Shown: positions 24,571-33,884 of the stretch, in pieces | Position numbering within the stretch: the stretch's first letter is position 1 | Layout: each line of letters starts with the position of its first letter | Source: Limihaloglobus sulfuriphilus | Lineage (GTDB): Bacteria; Planctomycetota; Phycisphaerae; Sedimentisphaerales; Sedimentisphaeraceae | DNA length: 64,000 nucleotides | Assembly: GCF_001999965.1 (NCBI RefSeq) | Contig: NZ_CP019646.1 | Span: forward strand, 372,001 to 436,000 | Reading direction: 5' to 3' | Notes under the pieces: generated by a model | What the model was told of the DNA's origin: nothing | What the model saw: only the letters and a program-made list of their open reading frames with translations | Database searches by the model: none | Translations under genes and position numbers: made by a program

Positions 24571-26358
24571 TCAGCTTACGTGCATTGAGAGAAGGAATTC
24601 CGCGTTGCTATTGGTCTTGCTAAGACGGTTTTTGAGCAGTTCAATAGATTCTACGATGTTCATTTCACTCAGTACCTTGCGAAGGCGGTACGTCAGTTCA
24701 AGCTCCCTGTTGTCAAGGAGCAGTTCTTCACGGCGGGTACCCGACTTACTGATGTCGATTGCCGGATATGTACGCCGCTCAACAAGGCGTCTGTCGAGGT
24801 GCAGCTCCATGTTGCCTGTGGCTTTAAATTCCTCAAAGATAACCTCGTCCATCTTGGAACCGGTATCGACAAGCGCCGTAGCGAAGATAGACAGCGAGCC
24901 GCCTTCCTCGATATTACGTGCGGCACCGAAGAATCGCTTGGGCATCTGCATAGCGTTTGCGTCAACACCGCCGGTAAGTATCTTGCCGCTGTGAGGCATT
25001 TCTGTGTTGTATGCCCTGGCAAGACGGGTAATAGAGTCAAGCAGTATTACGACATCCTGGCCGTATTCGACCATACGTTTTGCCTTTTCTATTACCATCT
25101 CGGCAACCTGGCAGTGACGTGAAGTCGGCTCATCGAATGTAGAGCTGATAACCTCAACGCCGTTGCGAACTTTGCGTTTGAAGTCAGTAACCTCTTCAGG
25201 CCGCTCGTCTATAAGAAGAACAATCATATAGACATCCGGATGATTTGTGCTTATTGCATTTGTGAGCTTTTGCAGCAGAACAGTTTTTCCTGTACGCGGC
25301 GGAGCCACGAGCAGTCCTCTCTGGCCTTTGCCGACGGGCGTTACCAGATCAATTATTCTGGTGCTCATCTCCTGGCTTGTCGTTTCAAGTACAAACCGTT
25401 CCTCCGGATGAAGGGGAGTTAAGTCCCTGAAAAGAATCTTGTCGGCGAGTTTGTCAGGTTCCTGGAAGTTTATCGCCTCAACCTTTAGCAGGGCAAAGTA
25501 TTTCTCATTCTCCTTTGGCGGGCGAATCTGTCCCTGGACAATGTTGCCGCTGCGAAGCCCGAAACGGCGAATCTGAGACGGGGAAACATATATGTCGTTA
25601 GGGCTGGCCAGATAGTTGTCCTGAGGGTTTCTAAGGAAACCAAAGCCGTCCGGCAGTACTTCCAGGACGCCTTCGCCATATAAAAGGCCGCTTTCCTGTA
25701 TCCTGCTTTTGAGTATGTGGAATATAAGCTGCTGGCTTGACATGCCCTGATAATCAGTGACGCCAAACTCTCGAGCCATGTGCTGAAGTTGAGGAACGGT
25801 AAGTTTCTGAAGCTCGGTTATGTGCAAATCGTCCCGTTTGACCTTCTCATATTTATCGTGAAGCGGGTCGTCTTTTCCCTTTTTCTTCTTTTTCTTCTTT
25901 TTACCGTTATTCTGCTGCCGGTTTTGGGTTGGTTTCTGCTGATACTGCTTTTGCTGCTGTGGTTCTGATTTTTCCTCTTTTCCGGCTTCAGATTCTACCC
26001 GGGTGCCGGCTTCCGCTTCTTTAGAATCATTATTAACGTCTTTTTCAGGCTCAATTTGTGGTTTTTTATCAGCCGGACTCTCAGATGACGTTTCATCTTT
26101 GGCAGCCGGTTCGGGTTTTTTAGGTTGGGTATTTTCTGAATCAGCTTCTATGCCTTCAAAAAGATCGGCTTGGTCTGCAGTTTTTTTTGCAGCTGCCTTC
26201 TTGGCGGAAGTCTTCTTTTTTGTGGTTTTTTTCTTGGCAGTAGTTTTTTTCGCAGTTGTCTTCTTAGCAGTAGTTTTTTTCCGTGTGGTTTTCTTTACTG
26301 CGGCTTTTGTATCCGAAGATTCTGCCGTTTCGACTTCATTCTTTTCAGTCTCAGACAT
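24571..26358 (-). CDS. rho: transcription termination factor Rho with lysine-rich N-terminal extension
   Basis: Rho is the hexameric RNA helicase that ends transcription. The RNA-binding cold-shock-like domain ([13 protein letters not shown]) and the ATPase core (APPRTGKT near residue 350, then [14 protein letters not shown] and [10 protein letters not shown]) are complete. The first 160 residues are an extension dominated by KKTT/AKK repeats like histone H1 tails, then Glu/Gln-rich and poly-Lys stretches. It is 596 residues long against about 420 in E. coli. I prefer the second of two adjacent ATGs, which has AAGGAG at 5 nt. It is the last gene of a nptA-like, coaE, rho series. Confidence 0.95.
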   Translation of the reverse strand: MSETEKNEVETAESSDTKAAVKKTTRKKTTAKKTTAKKTTAKKKTTKKKTSAKKAAAKKTADQADLFEGIEADSENTQPKKPEPAAKDETSSESPADKKPQIEPEKDVNNDSKEAEAGTRVESEAGKEEKSEPQQQKQYQQKPTQNRQQNNGKKKKKKKKGKDDPLHDKYEKVKRDDLHITELQKLTVPQLQHMAREFGVTDYQGMSSQQLIFHILKSRIQESGLLYGEGVLEVLPDGFGFLRNPQDNYLASPNDIYVSPSQIRRFGLRSGNIVQGQIRPPKENEKYFALLKVEAINFQEPDKLADKILFRDLTPLHPEERFVLETTSQEMSTRIIDLVTPVGKGQRGLLVAPPRTGKTVLLQKLTNAISTNHPDVYMIVLLIDERPEEVTDFKRKVRNGVEVISSTFDEPTSRHCQVAEMVIEKAKRMVEYGQDVVILLDSITRLARAYNTEMPHSGKILTGGVDANAMQMPKRFFGAARNIEEGGSLSIFATALVDTGSKMDEVIFEEFKATGNMELHLDRRLVERRTYPAIDISKSGTRREELLLDNRELELTYRLRKVLSEMNIVESIELLKNRLSKTNSNAEFLLSMHVS

Positions 26359-26417
26359 CATAACTCCTTGTTGAATAAGGTTAAGTGATAATCGTTCAGG
26401 TTAATAATTTAATTTGA

Positions 26418-26436
26418 AATGGGTTTAATACCCATT
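26418..26436. promoter_or_regulatory. palindrome in the rho leader
   Basis: AATGGGT-TTAAT-ACCCATT, a perfect 7-bp inverted repeat about 60 nt upstream of rho. It could be an operator or a leader hairpin; no regulator is assigned. Confidence 0.35.
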
Positions 26437-26532
26437 CTTAACATATATGGTATTAGTTTCTCAATCTTGCAAAACCGTTTTATTATAAAATTCTGTTATC
26501 CAGTGATATAAGGGAAAATAGACAGAATAATA

Positions 26533-27141
26533 CTAATTGCCGCTGTCCAGGATCTCAGTGAAAATGGCGTACACCTGACGCCTTGCCTGCTCATATGAAG
26601 AATTTATTACTACATATTTAGCATTTTTTTTCTTAATGTCCAGTGAAATTTGATATTTTTCCCTTTTTTTCAATTGTTCTTCTGATTTTATGCCCCGTTT
26701 TTTAAGGCGTTCAAGCCGCAGCCGCAGCGGAGTCTCGACATATACCAGGAAGTCGCACATGGAATCCATACCCGTTTCGAGCAGTAGAGGCACATCGAAA
26801 ATGACGGCTTTTACAGAATTATCTTTCGATAAAAGTGAACTCAAACGCTTTGACTCTGAAATAACCAAAGGGTGAACAAGGGCGTTTAGCTGTTTGAGCT
26901 TCTCGGGTTTTTCGAATACTACAGAGGCTATGTGCTTTCTATTTATAGACTTATCATCGTTTACCGCCTCAGTGCCAAATAATTTCACCAAATCTGCGTT
27001 GAGTTGCCCGCTTTTGTAAAGATCAGAAACAATCCGGTCTGCATCTATTACACCGCAGCCAAGCTCGGCAAAAAGGGCGGCAACAAAACTTTTGCCCGAA
27101 CCTATCCCGCCTGTGATTCCAATATAAGGTTTTCCAGACAT
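26533..27141 (-). CDS. coaE: dephospho-CoA kinase
   Basis: CoaE phosphorylates dephospho-CoA with ATP in the last step of coenzyme A synthesis. The P-loop GGIGSGKS is at residues 11-18, followed by DADRIV, the central HPLV motif and VPLLLETG. The 202-residue length is normal. The start has AAGGTG upstream and follows the Na/Pi transporter stop by 8 nt, so they are co-transcribed. Confidence 0.95.
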   Translation of the reverse strand: MSGKPYIGITGGIGSGKSFVAALFAELGCGVIDADRIVSDLYKSGQLNADLVKLFGTEAVNDDKSINRKHIASVVFEKPEKLKQLNALVHPLVISESKRLSSLLSKDNSVKAVIFDVPLLLETGMDSMCDFLVYVETPLRLRLERLKKRGIKSEEQLKKREKYQISLDIKKKNAKYVVINSSYEQARRQVYAIFTEILDSGN

Positions 27142-27149
27142 TTCACACC

Positions 27150-28889
27150 TTATTCTTTTTGCATAGAGTTTAGCTCTAAACCCCTTTCTCTTTCCTGTTC
27201 ATCGATATTGTCCCACATCAGACCACCCTGAACGGCCTGGGCAATATTAGTCAGGTGGTCCCCGATTTTTTCAAGGTTGTCAATCATGTCTATATACAGG
27301 ATGCCCGTAACGGGTGAGCATTCTCCCCGTGTCATTCGTTTTACGTGCTTGCGGCGGTAATCAACCTGCATTTTATTTATTATCTTCTCGCTTGCAAGAG
27401 GCTCGATAGTGTCGGCAGGGTTGTTGGTCCTGAGCGACTTTATTATGCCGTCAAACATTGAGTCCAGCTCATCAATAAGCTCCCTGGTTTCCTGGGTTGC
27501 ATGTTCCGAGAATTCAAGTTTTTCTGAAAGTTTTCTTTCTGCCAGTTCGGTTATGTTTATTGCGTGATCACCGATTCTTTCCAGGTCATTTACTGTGTGA
27601 AGAAGCACCGGCGTTTCCTTTGCGACCTCGTCACTAAGCTGCTGGCCGGATAATTTTGTCAGATAAGCTGTAATTTGATGCTGAAAGTCATCGATCAGGT
27701 CTTCGAGTTTGAGGGCGAGTTTCCGCTGGTTCTTATCGCCGCTGAACATGAAATTAACCGCGTTTAGAACCGCGTGTTTGGCTTCTTTTGCCATCCGGAT
27801 TATTTCGCATCTTGACTGGTCAAGGGCCAGGGCGGGAGTGCCGAGAAGGTGTTCTTCGAGCACCACAGGCACAATTGCAACATCTCCTTTTCCGGCTGGG
27901 ACAATTTTGCAGACGATTCTTTCAATCACGCCGGCAAACGGCAAAAACAGCAGGGCAAAGAATGTGTTAAACAAAGTGTTAGTTACAGCTATAGTAAGCA
28001 TGATAGTGTTTTCCCCTATCTGCCACCATAGCTCACTGACATATATTACTATATTAGATATAACTCCCATATAAATAAATGGAAGCGTTATTACCGCACC
28101 TGCAATGTTGAAAAGTGAGTGTGACCAGGCAGCTCTCTTGCCGTACAAATTCGTTGTCAGAGATGCAAGCTGCGCGGTGATGGTGGTTCCTATACAGGCA
28201 CCAATAACGTACGGCACTGCTATATCAACTACGTGGTACCAGTCATTGCCGAATGCGCCTTTGAGCGCCATTATCTGCATGATAGCGATAGCGGCGGAGC
28301 TGCTCTGTACAAGCATTGTTATGACCATTCCCGCCAGAAGTGAAAGAATTGCCTTGTTGCCGATGCCAATAAGGATCTCCTGTACTTGCGGAGTCTCTCT
28401 GATAACTTCGAAGGCATCTTTCATAAAATCAATGCCGATAAAGAGTATGCCGAAACCTATTAAAATGGCGCCCAAGGCCTTCTTTTTCTGGGTTTTGCTG
28501 ATAATCTGAAGGAAAAACCCGATAGCAATAATCAGCAGGCTGTACGCCGATAGTTTGAATTTAAAACCCGTGAAAGATACTATCCAGGCAGTCGCTGTGG
28601 TTCCAACATTTGTGCCGAAAATCACACAAATTGCCTGCCGCAGGTTAAGCAGCCCGGCGTTTACCAGACCAATTATCATAACGGTTGTCGCCGAACTGCT
28701 CTGAACCATAGCAGTTGCAACTGCGCCTGTGGTAAAGGCAGCTAACGGGTTGCTTGTAATGGATCTGAGTATCTTACGAAGTTTTTGTCCGGCGTACTCT
28801 TTCAAGTTGGTTGTCATCATGTTCATGCCGAACAAAAACAAACTTAGTCCGCCAATAGTCATAAAGACAGATTGTATATCAAAACCCAT
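27150..28889 (-). CDS. Na+/phosphate cotransporter with PhoU-like C terminus
   Basis: An inner membrane phosphate transporter of the NptA/YjbB type. The inverted repeat motifs MVQSSSATTVMI near residue 62 and LVQSSSAAIAIM near 195 mark the two Na/Pi domains. About ten hydrophobic spans fill residues 1-320. The rest (350-560) is a soluble, four-helix PhoU-like region with two E/D-rich repeats (NDLERIGDHAINI and DNLEKIGDHLTNI). It may import or export phosphate; the sequence does not decide. It heads the coaE-rho series. Confidence 0.9.
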   Translation of the reverse strand: MGFDIQSVFMTIGGLSLFLFGMNMMTTNLKEYAGQKLRKILRSITSNPLAAFTTGAVATAMVQSSSATTVMIIGLVNAGLLNLRQAICVIFGTNVGTTATAWIVSFTGFKFKLSAYSLLIIAIGFFLQIISKTQKKKALGAILIGFGILFIGIDFMKDAFEVIRETPQVQEILIGIGNKAILSLLAGMVITMLVQSSSAAIAIMQIMALKGAFGNDWYHVVDIAVPYVIGACIGTTITAQLASLTTNLYGKRAAWSHSLFNIAGAVITLPFIYMGVISNIVIYVSELWWQIGENTIMLTIAVTNTLFNTFFALLFLPFAGVIERIVCKIVPAGKGDVAIVPVVLEEHLLGTPALALDQSRCEIIRMAKEAKHAVLNAVNFMFSGDKNQRKLALKLEDLIDDFQHQITAYLTKLSGQQLSDEVAKETPVLLHTVNDLERIGDHAINITELAERKLSEKLEFSEHATQETRELIDELDSMFDGIIKSLRTNNPADTIEPLASEKIINKMQVDYRRKHVKRMTRGECSPVTGILYIDMIDNLEKIGDHLTNIAQAVQGGLMWDNIDEQERERGLELNSMQKE

Positions 28890-28977
28890 ACATTAAATTT
28901 CTGTAAAAAATTAACTAATCTTATTTAACCGCAACTTTCCTGTCCGCGGCTGCCTGTGTTTATCTCTCGGCTAAGCG

Positions 28978-29361
28978 TCAGCCTTTATCAGCCTTGATGT
29001 CGTGATTGAGCCCGATAGACTTGTTGTATGTGTTAAACATACTCATCATAGAGGCAACTTCAACAGCGGCGGTTATTTCTTCCTCGGTTACTCCCGATCT
29101 TAACGCAAGTGCCCTGTGAGCTTCTACGCAGTAAGCGCATCCGTTTGCAGCACTGACAGCTATACAAATCAATTCTTTTGTCTTCGGGTCAAGGCCTTTT
29201 CCTGCTGCCTCGGAAAGTTTGGTCACACTCTCGAGAAAGTCACCATGCCTGCCCATAGCTTGAAATGTCTCGGGGATAAAACCGAATGCTTTTTCGATCT
29301 GCTTCTGGATTTCTACGGCTTTTTCATCGCCTGTTTTTTCATAGAGTTTTGTAATTGCCAT
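28978..29361 (-). CDS. AhpD-like carboxymuconolactone decarboxylase family protein
   Basis: A 127-residue all-helical protein with the redox motif C75-A-Y-C78 followed by H82 (CAYCVEAH), as in AhpD-type alkylhydroperoxidases. It probably reduces peroxides with a thiol partner, though many members have unknown substrates. It is the last gene of a clpX, PFK, XRE-S24, AhpD series, beginning 37 nt after the regulator gene. Confidence 0.88.
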   Translation of the reverse strand: MAITKLYEKTGDEKAVEIQKQIEKAFGFIPETFQAMGRHGDFLESVTKLSEAAGKGLDPKTKELICIAVSAANGCAYCVEAHRALALRSGVTEEEITAAVEVASMMSMFNTYNKSIGLNHDIKADKG

Positions 29362-29398
29362 GTTAATTCGTCCTTAATTGTACTGTTTTACTTTAATT

Positions 29399-30181
29399 TT
29401 AAAGAAGTTGATACTTCACAACTGCCTTGTAAATTCCTGTTACTCTTTGGGCCTCAACCACTATAGGGGCGTATGTTTCATTACGAGGCTGAAGCCTGAT
29501 TATATTGTCTGATTCAAAAAAAACACGTTTAAAAGTAGTTTCATGCGGATTATTAAGCCGAATGAAACAGTCGTCACCGTTATGCACGTCTCGTGCCGGA
29601 GAAACGATAACCAGATCGTTCTCACAGAATCGCGGCTCCATAGAGTCGCCCCATACCCTGAAGCAAAAAGCATTCGGGTCGTTGAGGCCCGGGCATTTAA
29701 TGTAATCTTCGGCAACACCGACCGGATATCCCATGTCGTCAAAGCCTGCCGGTTTGCCCGCCGGGACCCTGTTTATCACGGGAATCAGGCGTGCGTCTCT
29801 GTATTCATTCACAGATTTATCAACGGAAACATTGTTTTTTTGCAGCACTCCGCTGATCGCGTCTGTATTTATCGTATTGTTCAGAACTCCGGCAATAAGA
29901 TGTTTGAGCAGGGCGGATTCCTGTCTGTCCCGCTCAAAACTGAGTCTGATATCATTTGGCAGTCTGCACATCGCCGCGGCCTCGATGAGCTCGCCATCAT
30001 TAAATCTGAGTATCGCCTCAAGTTTTTTCAAAAGATCAGCGCTGGGCGGGTTTTTTACCTTGCCGTTCTCAATAGTCGAGAGATACGGTTTTGAGCATCC
30101 CGCTCTGCGGCCGAGTTCACCAAGGCTCATTCCGGCCTTGATGCGTTTTCGGCGAATCTTTATTCCCAGATTTATTTCCAT
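29399..30181 (-). CDS. XRE-S24 (LexA/CI-like) transcription regulator
   Basis: An N-terminal helix-turn-helix (residues 5-60: MSLGELGRRAGCSKPYLS) is joined by a linker to a LexA-type S24 serine protease domain. The catalytic pair is S180 in GDSMEP and K218 in TTFKR. Two Ala-Gly bonds lie upstream, at 141-142 and 145-146. The second is 35 residues before the serine, the spacing of the LexA cleavage site. It may therefore be a self-cleaving, stress-responsive repressor. No phage genes are nearby; it sits between PFK and an AhpD gene. Confidence 0.88.
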   Translation of the reverse strand: MEINLGIKIRRKRIKAGMSLGELGRRAGCSKPYLSTIENGKVKNPPSADLLKKLEAILRFNDGELIEAAAMCRLPNDIRLSFERDRQESALLKHLIAGVLNNTINTDAISGVLQKNNVSVDKSVNEYRDARLIPVINRVPAGKPAGFDDMGYPVGVAEDYIKCPGLNDPNAFCFRVWGDSMEPRFCENDLVIVSPARDVHNGDDCFIRLNNPHETTFKRVFFESDNIIRLQPRNETYAPIVVEAQRVTGIYKAVVKYQLL

Positions 30182-30209
30182 ATTGTCTGCTTTAGCTTAT
30201 TTAAGGCTC

Positions 30210-31556
30210 TCAGGCAAAAGGCGGAAGGTGGTTGTCATGTTCCACTGTAAATGTTTCAATTATACTTGCAAGCGAGCTGTGAAGCGTGCTGCCGAGAGTC
30301 AGTTTTTTCCGCTTCCCAAACACAATATCAAGCGGGACGTGAGTAAAACGGGAGTTCCAGTGTCCCACCATCAAGTTGGTTTTGCCCGCCATGGCTGCGT
30401 GGACGGCATTCTGACCCAGAAGCACGCAGAAAGAAGAATCGAATGCGTTTGCCGGGCAGCTGCGTATTGAGTAGCTCGGGTCGAGATATTTCAGGATTAC
30501 CGGATTGTCGATTTTTATAAAGTGTTCCTGTATCTTGTCTTTGAGAAACAGACCGATATCGTTAAATCGGACATTTCCGGATTTGTCCTTTTCTTTTTCA
30601 CCTTTAAACATTGACTGTCCGGCACCCTCGGCGACAACAATCACCGCATGTTTTTTATAGCTCAGTCTTTTTTCGAGCTTTTTGAGCAAGCCGTTTTTGC
30701 CATAGAGTTTGAATCCAACCTCTGGTATAAGGCAGTAATTAACATCACTGTTAGCCAGAGCTGCGCTGGCGGCTATGAATCCTGAATCCCTGCCCATCAG
30801 TTTTACAAGCCCGATTCCGTTTTCAACAGATTTGGCCTCTACATGTGCCGCGGCGATAACCTCTCTGGCGACTTCAACAGCGGTGGAAAAACCAAATGTA
30901 GTTTCACAGCAGTATATGTCATTGTCAATGGTTTTGGGCAGCCCTATAACGGAAATGTCAAGTCCCTGCTGCATTGCCTCGTCTGCCAGTTCATGGCCGC
31001 CTCTGAGGGTGCCGTCGCCGCCAACAACAAAGAGTACATTCACATTGTACTTTTTCAGGATTTCAATCTGATCCTTAACATCCTGCGGGCCTCTCGAGCT
31101 TCCCAGGATAGTGCCGCCTTTTTCGTGTATTTCATCGACAACCTCGGGCGTAAGCTCAATCGGTTCATGCGTCATTTTTGAGGAGACGCCTTTATAGCCG
31201 TAGCGAAACCCCAAAACTTTCTTAACCCCGTACTGCCAGATTGCCGCGAGGGTGATACTGCGTATGACATCGTTAAGCCCCGGGCAGAGACCGCCGCAGG
31301 TCACAATCCCGCAGGTAACCTCGGGCGGATTGTAAAAGAGTTTTTTTCTGGGGCCGGCCTTTTCAAAAAAAGGCAGCGGATCCCCTCTGCTTATACACTT
31401 AAGCATATCGGTTTTCTGGTTAAAACAGCTGACGCCTTCATCGTCATTGATATAGAAGTCAGGCAGTGTGAAGGTTTTAGAGTCGTATAATGCCGGACCA
31501 AATGCATCTATTGTCAGGTCAGCTGTATCTTCCGGTCGTATCTCGGCGTCAAACAT
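30210..31556 (-). CDS. 6-phosphofructokinase, ATP-type motif
   Basis: This enzyme phosphorylates fructose 6-phosphate in glycolysis. The 448-residue length, the N-terminal extension before VTCGGLCPGLND, and PKTIDND with a lysine place it in the long PFK group of plants, trypanosomes and spirochaetes. GGDGT near residue 180, rather than GGDDT, points to ATP rather than pyrophosphate as donor. Other family motifs, MGRDSGFIA and PE(V/I)GF, are intact. It lies 27 nt after clpX and 28 nt before the regulator, so the genes are probably one transcript. Confidence 0.9.
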   Translation of the reverse strand: MFDAEIRPEDTADLTIDAFGPALYDSKTFTLPDFYINDDEGVSCFNQKTDMLKCISRGDPLPFFEKAGPRKKLFYNPPEVTCGIVTCGGLCPGLNDVIRSITLAAIWQYGVKKVLGFRYGYKGVSSKMTHEPIELTPEVVDEIHEKGGTILGSSRGPQDVKDQIEILKKYNVNVLFVVGGDGTLRGGHELADEAMQQGLDISVIGLPKTIDNDIYCCETTFGFSTAVEVAREVIAAAHVEAKSVENGIGLVKLMGRDSGFIAASAALANSDVNYCLIPEVGFKLYGKNGLLKKLEKRLSYKKHAVIVVAEGAGQSMFKGEKEKDKSGNVRFNDIGLFLKDKIQEHFIKIDNPVILKYLDPSYSIRSCPANAFDSSFCVLLGQNAVHAAMAGKTNLMVGHWNSRFTHVPLDIVFGKRKKLTLGSTLHSSLASIIETFTVEHDNHLPPFA

Positions 31557-31583
31557 TATCTGGTGTCCTCAAGAACAATTTTG

Positions 31584-32867
31584 TTAAGCTGATTTTGCGG
31601 TAGATGTTTTAGGATTTTTCTTTTGAGTCTTTTTTTTCGCCGGTTTTGAGAAAAGGTCTTTACCCTCTACCACATCGGCGGTTATCGTATAATCCCCGGG
31701 CTTTGGTTCGTCGGGCAGCCTGTACATCAGGTCGATCATCAGCTCTTCGGTAACAGCCCGCAGGGCCCTTGCACCCGTGTCGCGTTTAAGTGCTTTCTCT
31801 GCCAGCTTGCGAAGGGCGGCGTTTTCAAATCTAAGCGTAGCCTCTTCCATTTCGAAGAATTTCTGATATTGCTTAATCAGGGCGTTTTTAGGCTGTGTTA
31901 AAATGTTGACAAGGGCATTTATATCAAGTGATTCGAGAGTTGCTATAACCGGAAGCCTGCCGACAAGCTCGGGTATCATGCCGAAGTGGATGATATCTTC
32001 AGCGGTAACCTTGCTTATTATTTCACTGTATTCAGACTGTTTGTTGTCTGAGGATGCGTTTTCTGAGTCAAAACCAATTGTCTGCCTGCCGATACGCTGC
32101 TTGATTATAGTCTCAAGCCCGACAAATGTGCCGCCGCAGATAAAAAGTATCTGGGATGTATCTAATTGAATATATGCCTGTTCGGGGTGCTTGCGGCCTC
32201 CCTGGGGCGGGATATTGGCGGTTGTGCCCTCGAGCATTTTGAGCAGTGCCTGCTGTACACCTTCGCCTGAAACGTCGCGGGTAATGGATACATTCTGGCT
32301 GGTCTTGCCGACCTTGTCTATCTCATCGATATAGACAATCCCGCGTTCGGCCGCCGATATGTCATAGTCGGCAGACTGGACGAGCCGCAGCAGAAAGTTC
32401 TCAACGTCTTCGCCAACGTAACCGGCTTCTGTTACAGTAGTTGCATCACATATCGCAAACGGTACGTTCAATTCACTCGCCAGGGTCTTGGCCAGCAGGG
32501 TTTTACCCGAACCGGTCGGCCCGATCAGCAGGACGTTTGACTTGTCAATTTCTATCTCACGTTTGCTGTCATCGAAATGTATCAACCGTTTGTAATGGTT
32601 GTGAACCGCAACAGAGAGATACTTTTTAGCGTTGTCCTGGCCGATAATGTACTGATCCAGATATTCCTTTATTTCACGGGGTTTAGGGATAGTGTCCAGG
32701 CCCAAACCGGATTTCTGCTGTCTTTTGCGTGTCTGGTTGATGATATCTTTGCATATGTCAACACAGTCAGCGCAGATGCATATACCGTCGGGGCCCTGAA
32801 CTATGGGGCTCTCCTTGGACGAGTTCACTCCGCAAAAACTGCATTTTTCAGTCTTTTTCTTTGCCAT
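31584..32867 (-). CDS. clpX: ClpX, ATPase subunit of the Clp protease
   Basis: ClpX unfolds tagged proteins and feeds them to ClpP. It has an N-terminal zinc-binding domain (CSFCG, later CADC), Walker A GPTGSGKT near residue 117, Walker [10 protein letters not shown], the pore loop GYVGEDVE and the arginine-finger region [10 protein letters not shown]. The C terminus ends in a lysine-rich tail of about 20 residues not found in E. coli ClpX. clpP is not in the window, although clpP and clpX are often adjacent. It is the first gene of the series toward AhpD. Confidence 0.96.
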   Translation of the reverse strand: MAKKKTEKCSFCGVNSSKESPIVQGPDGICICADCVDICKDIINQTRKRQQKSGLGLDTIPKPREIKEYLDQYIIGQDNAKKYLSVAVHNHYKRLIHFDDSKREIEIDKSNVLLIGPTGSGKTLLAKTLASELNVPFAICDATTVTEAGYVGEDVENFLLRLVQSADYDISAAERGIVYIDEIDKVGKTSQNVSITRDVSGEGVQQALLKMLEGTTANIPPQGGRKHPEQAYIQLDTSQILFICGGTFVGLETIIKQRIGRQTIGFDSENASSDNKQSEYSEIISKVTAEDIIHFGMIPELVGRLPVIATLESLDINALVNILTQPKNALIKQYQKFFEMEEATLRFENAALRKLAEKALKRDTGARALRAVTEELMIDLMYRLPDEPKPGDYTITADVVEGKDLFSKPAKKKTQKKNPKTSTAKSA

Positions 32868-33039
32868 ATAAATATAATTCTCCGGGAAATTTTTCGTTTA
32901 ACTCTACGTATTGTATTTGTTATTAACGATATAACAAGTGAAAATTACAGTTGCCGGCTCATTTCCTGCGATTTAAATTGAAAAAATCAGACATGATTAA
33001 ATTTTTTTAATCTTTTATAAAAAACTTTTTCTTAAAATG

Positions 33040-33067
33040 TTGACATCTCTCCGATATTCGCTAAATT
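33040..33067 (+). promoter_or_regulatory. promoter of tRNA-Val
   Basis: TTGACA (33040-33045), a 16-bp spacer and TAAATT (33062-33067), ending 15 bp before the tRNA. Confidence 0.6.
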
Positions 33068-33082
33068 TGTTCTCTCCATTCA

Positions 33083-33156
33083 GGGCGGTTAGCTCAGTTG
33101 GCTAGAGCACCTGCCTTACAAGCAGGGGGTCACAGGTTCAAGTCCTGTACCGCCCA
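33083..33156 (+). tRNA. tRNA-Val (anticodon TAC)
   Basis: A 74-nt cloverleaf: acceptor GGGCGGT/ACCGCCC, D-arm GCTC/GAGC, anticodon stem CCTGC/GCAGG with loop CTTACAA, and T-arm ACAGG/CCTGT with TTCAAGT. The discriminator is A and CCA is not encoded. A promoter precedes it and a terminator follows. Confidence 0.97.
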
Positions 33157-33163
33157 TTCTCCT

Positions 33164-33199
33164 AAAGCCCCTTAAATTAGTAGTTTACGGGGCTTTTTT
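33164..33199 (+). terminator. Rho-independent terminator after tRNA-Val
   Basis: AAAGCCCC and GGGGCTTTTTT close a 17-nt loop and end in a run of six Ts. Confidence 0.85.
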
Positions 33200-33255
33200 C
33201 TTGCAAAGACACATACAAACCGCCGACAACTGCCCAGACCCGCAAAACCACCAGA

Positions 33256-33620
33256 GCCGCGGCAGTAATGGAGCGGTTACGCAAACACACTGTGTCACGC
33301 AAAACACCAGAATAACCGCAGGCAACTGTAAACGGTAGAAACTACATACAGTTATTCGGCTGCCAACCCCGCGCCGGGTTGCCGACATTACCGCTCATTC
33401 ACATTCACGGCTCGGATTGCTACGAAATACACCATCACAGCCGCGGCAGTAATGGATCGGTTACGCAAACACTCTGCATCACGCAAAACACCAGAATAAC
33501 CGCTGGCAACTGTAAACGATAAAACTACATACAGTTATTCGGCTGCCAACCCCGCGCCGGGTTGCCGGCATTACCGCTCATTCACATTCGCGGCTCGGAT
33601 TGCTACGAAATACACCATCC
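33256..33620. repeat. 184-bp tandem repeat, two copies
   Basis: Copy 1 (33256-33439) and copy 2 (33440-33620) are adjacent and about 93% alike. Each contains a hairpin-forming CAACCC...GGGTTG core and ends TACGAAATACACCATC. ORFs crossing them are short and different in the two copies, so the block is non-coding. Confidence 0.85.
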
Positions 33621-33628
33621 GCTAAATA

Positions 33629-33873
33629 GGGGACAGTTACCTTTTAGAAGCGATTTGCCGCGTTTTTTATTGACACGGGCCGCGGGCGTGGTATTCTAAG
33701 TATAGGTTTATAAAGTATTAGAATTGCAGTGGTGAGTTTGTGACGCAAATGCAGGATTGTCTCAGATTCGTTTAATAGTAAAATGGAAAAGCAGGCAGGC
33801 CAAAGACATTTAAAAAGAAAGGCAAGGATGCAAAAAAAGAATAAAAATACAAATTTAATAGGTAACTGTCCCC
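33629..33873. mobile_element. MITE-like element with 13-bp inverted repeats
   Basis: GGGGACAGTTACC at 33629-33641 is exactly repeated in inverse at 33861-33873. The 245-bp interval has no transposase and no convincing gene. I see no clear target duplication. Its right end is 11 bp before the start codon of the lipoprotein gene, so it could supply that gene's upstream region. Confidence 0.6.
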
Positions 33874-33884
33874 TGTTTTGGCAG

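Noticed and set aside
33783-33884. N-terminal extension of the lipoprotein ORF
   Set aside because: The extra residues are very basic, lie within the inverted-repeat element and would bury the lipoprotein signal; the ATG at 33885 gives a normal signal.
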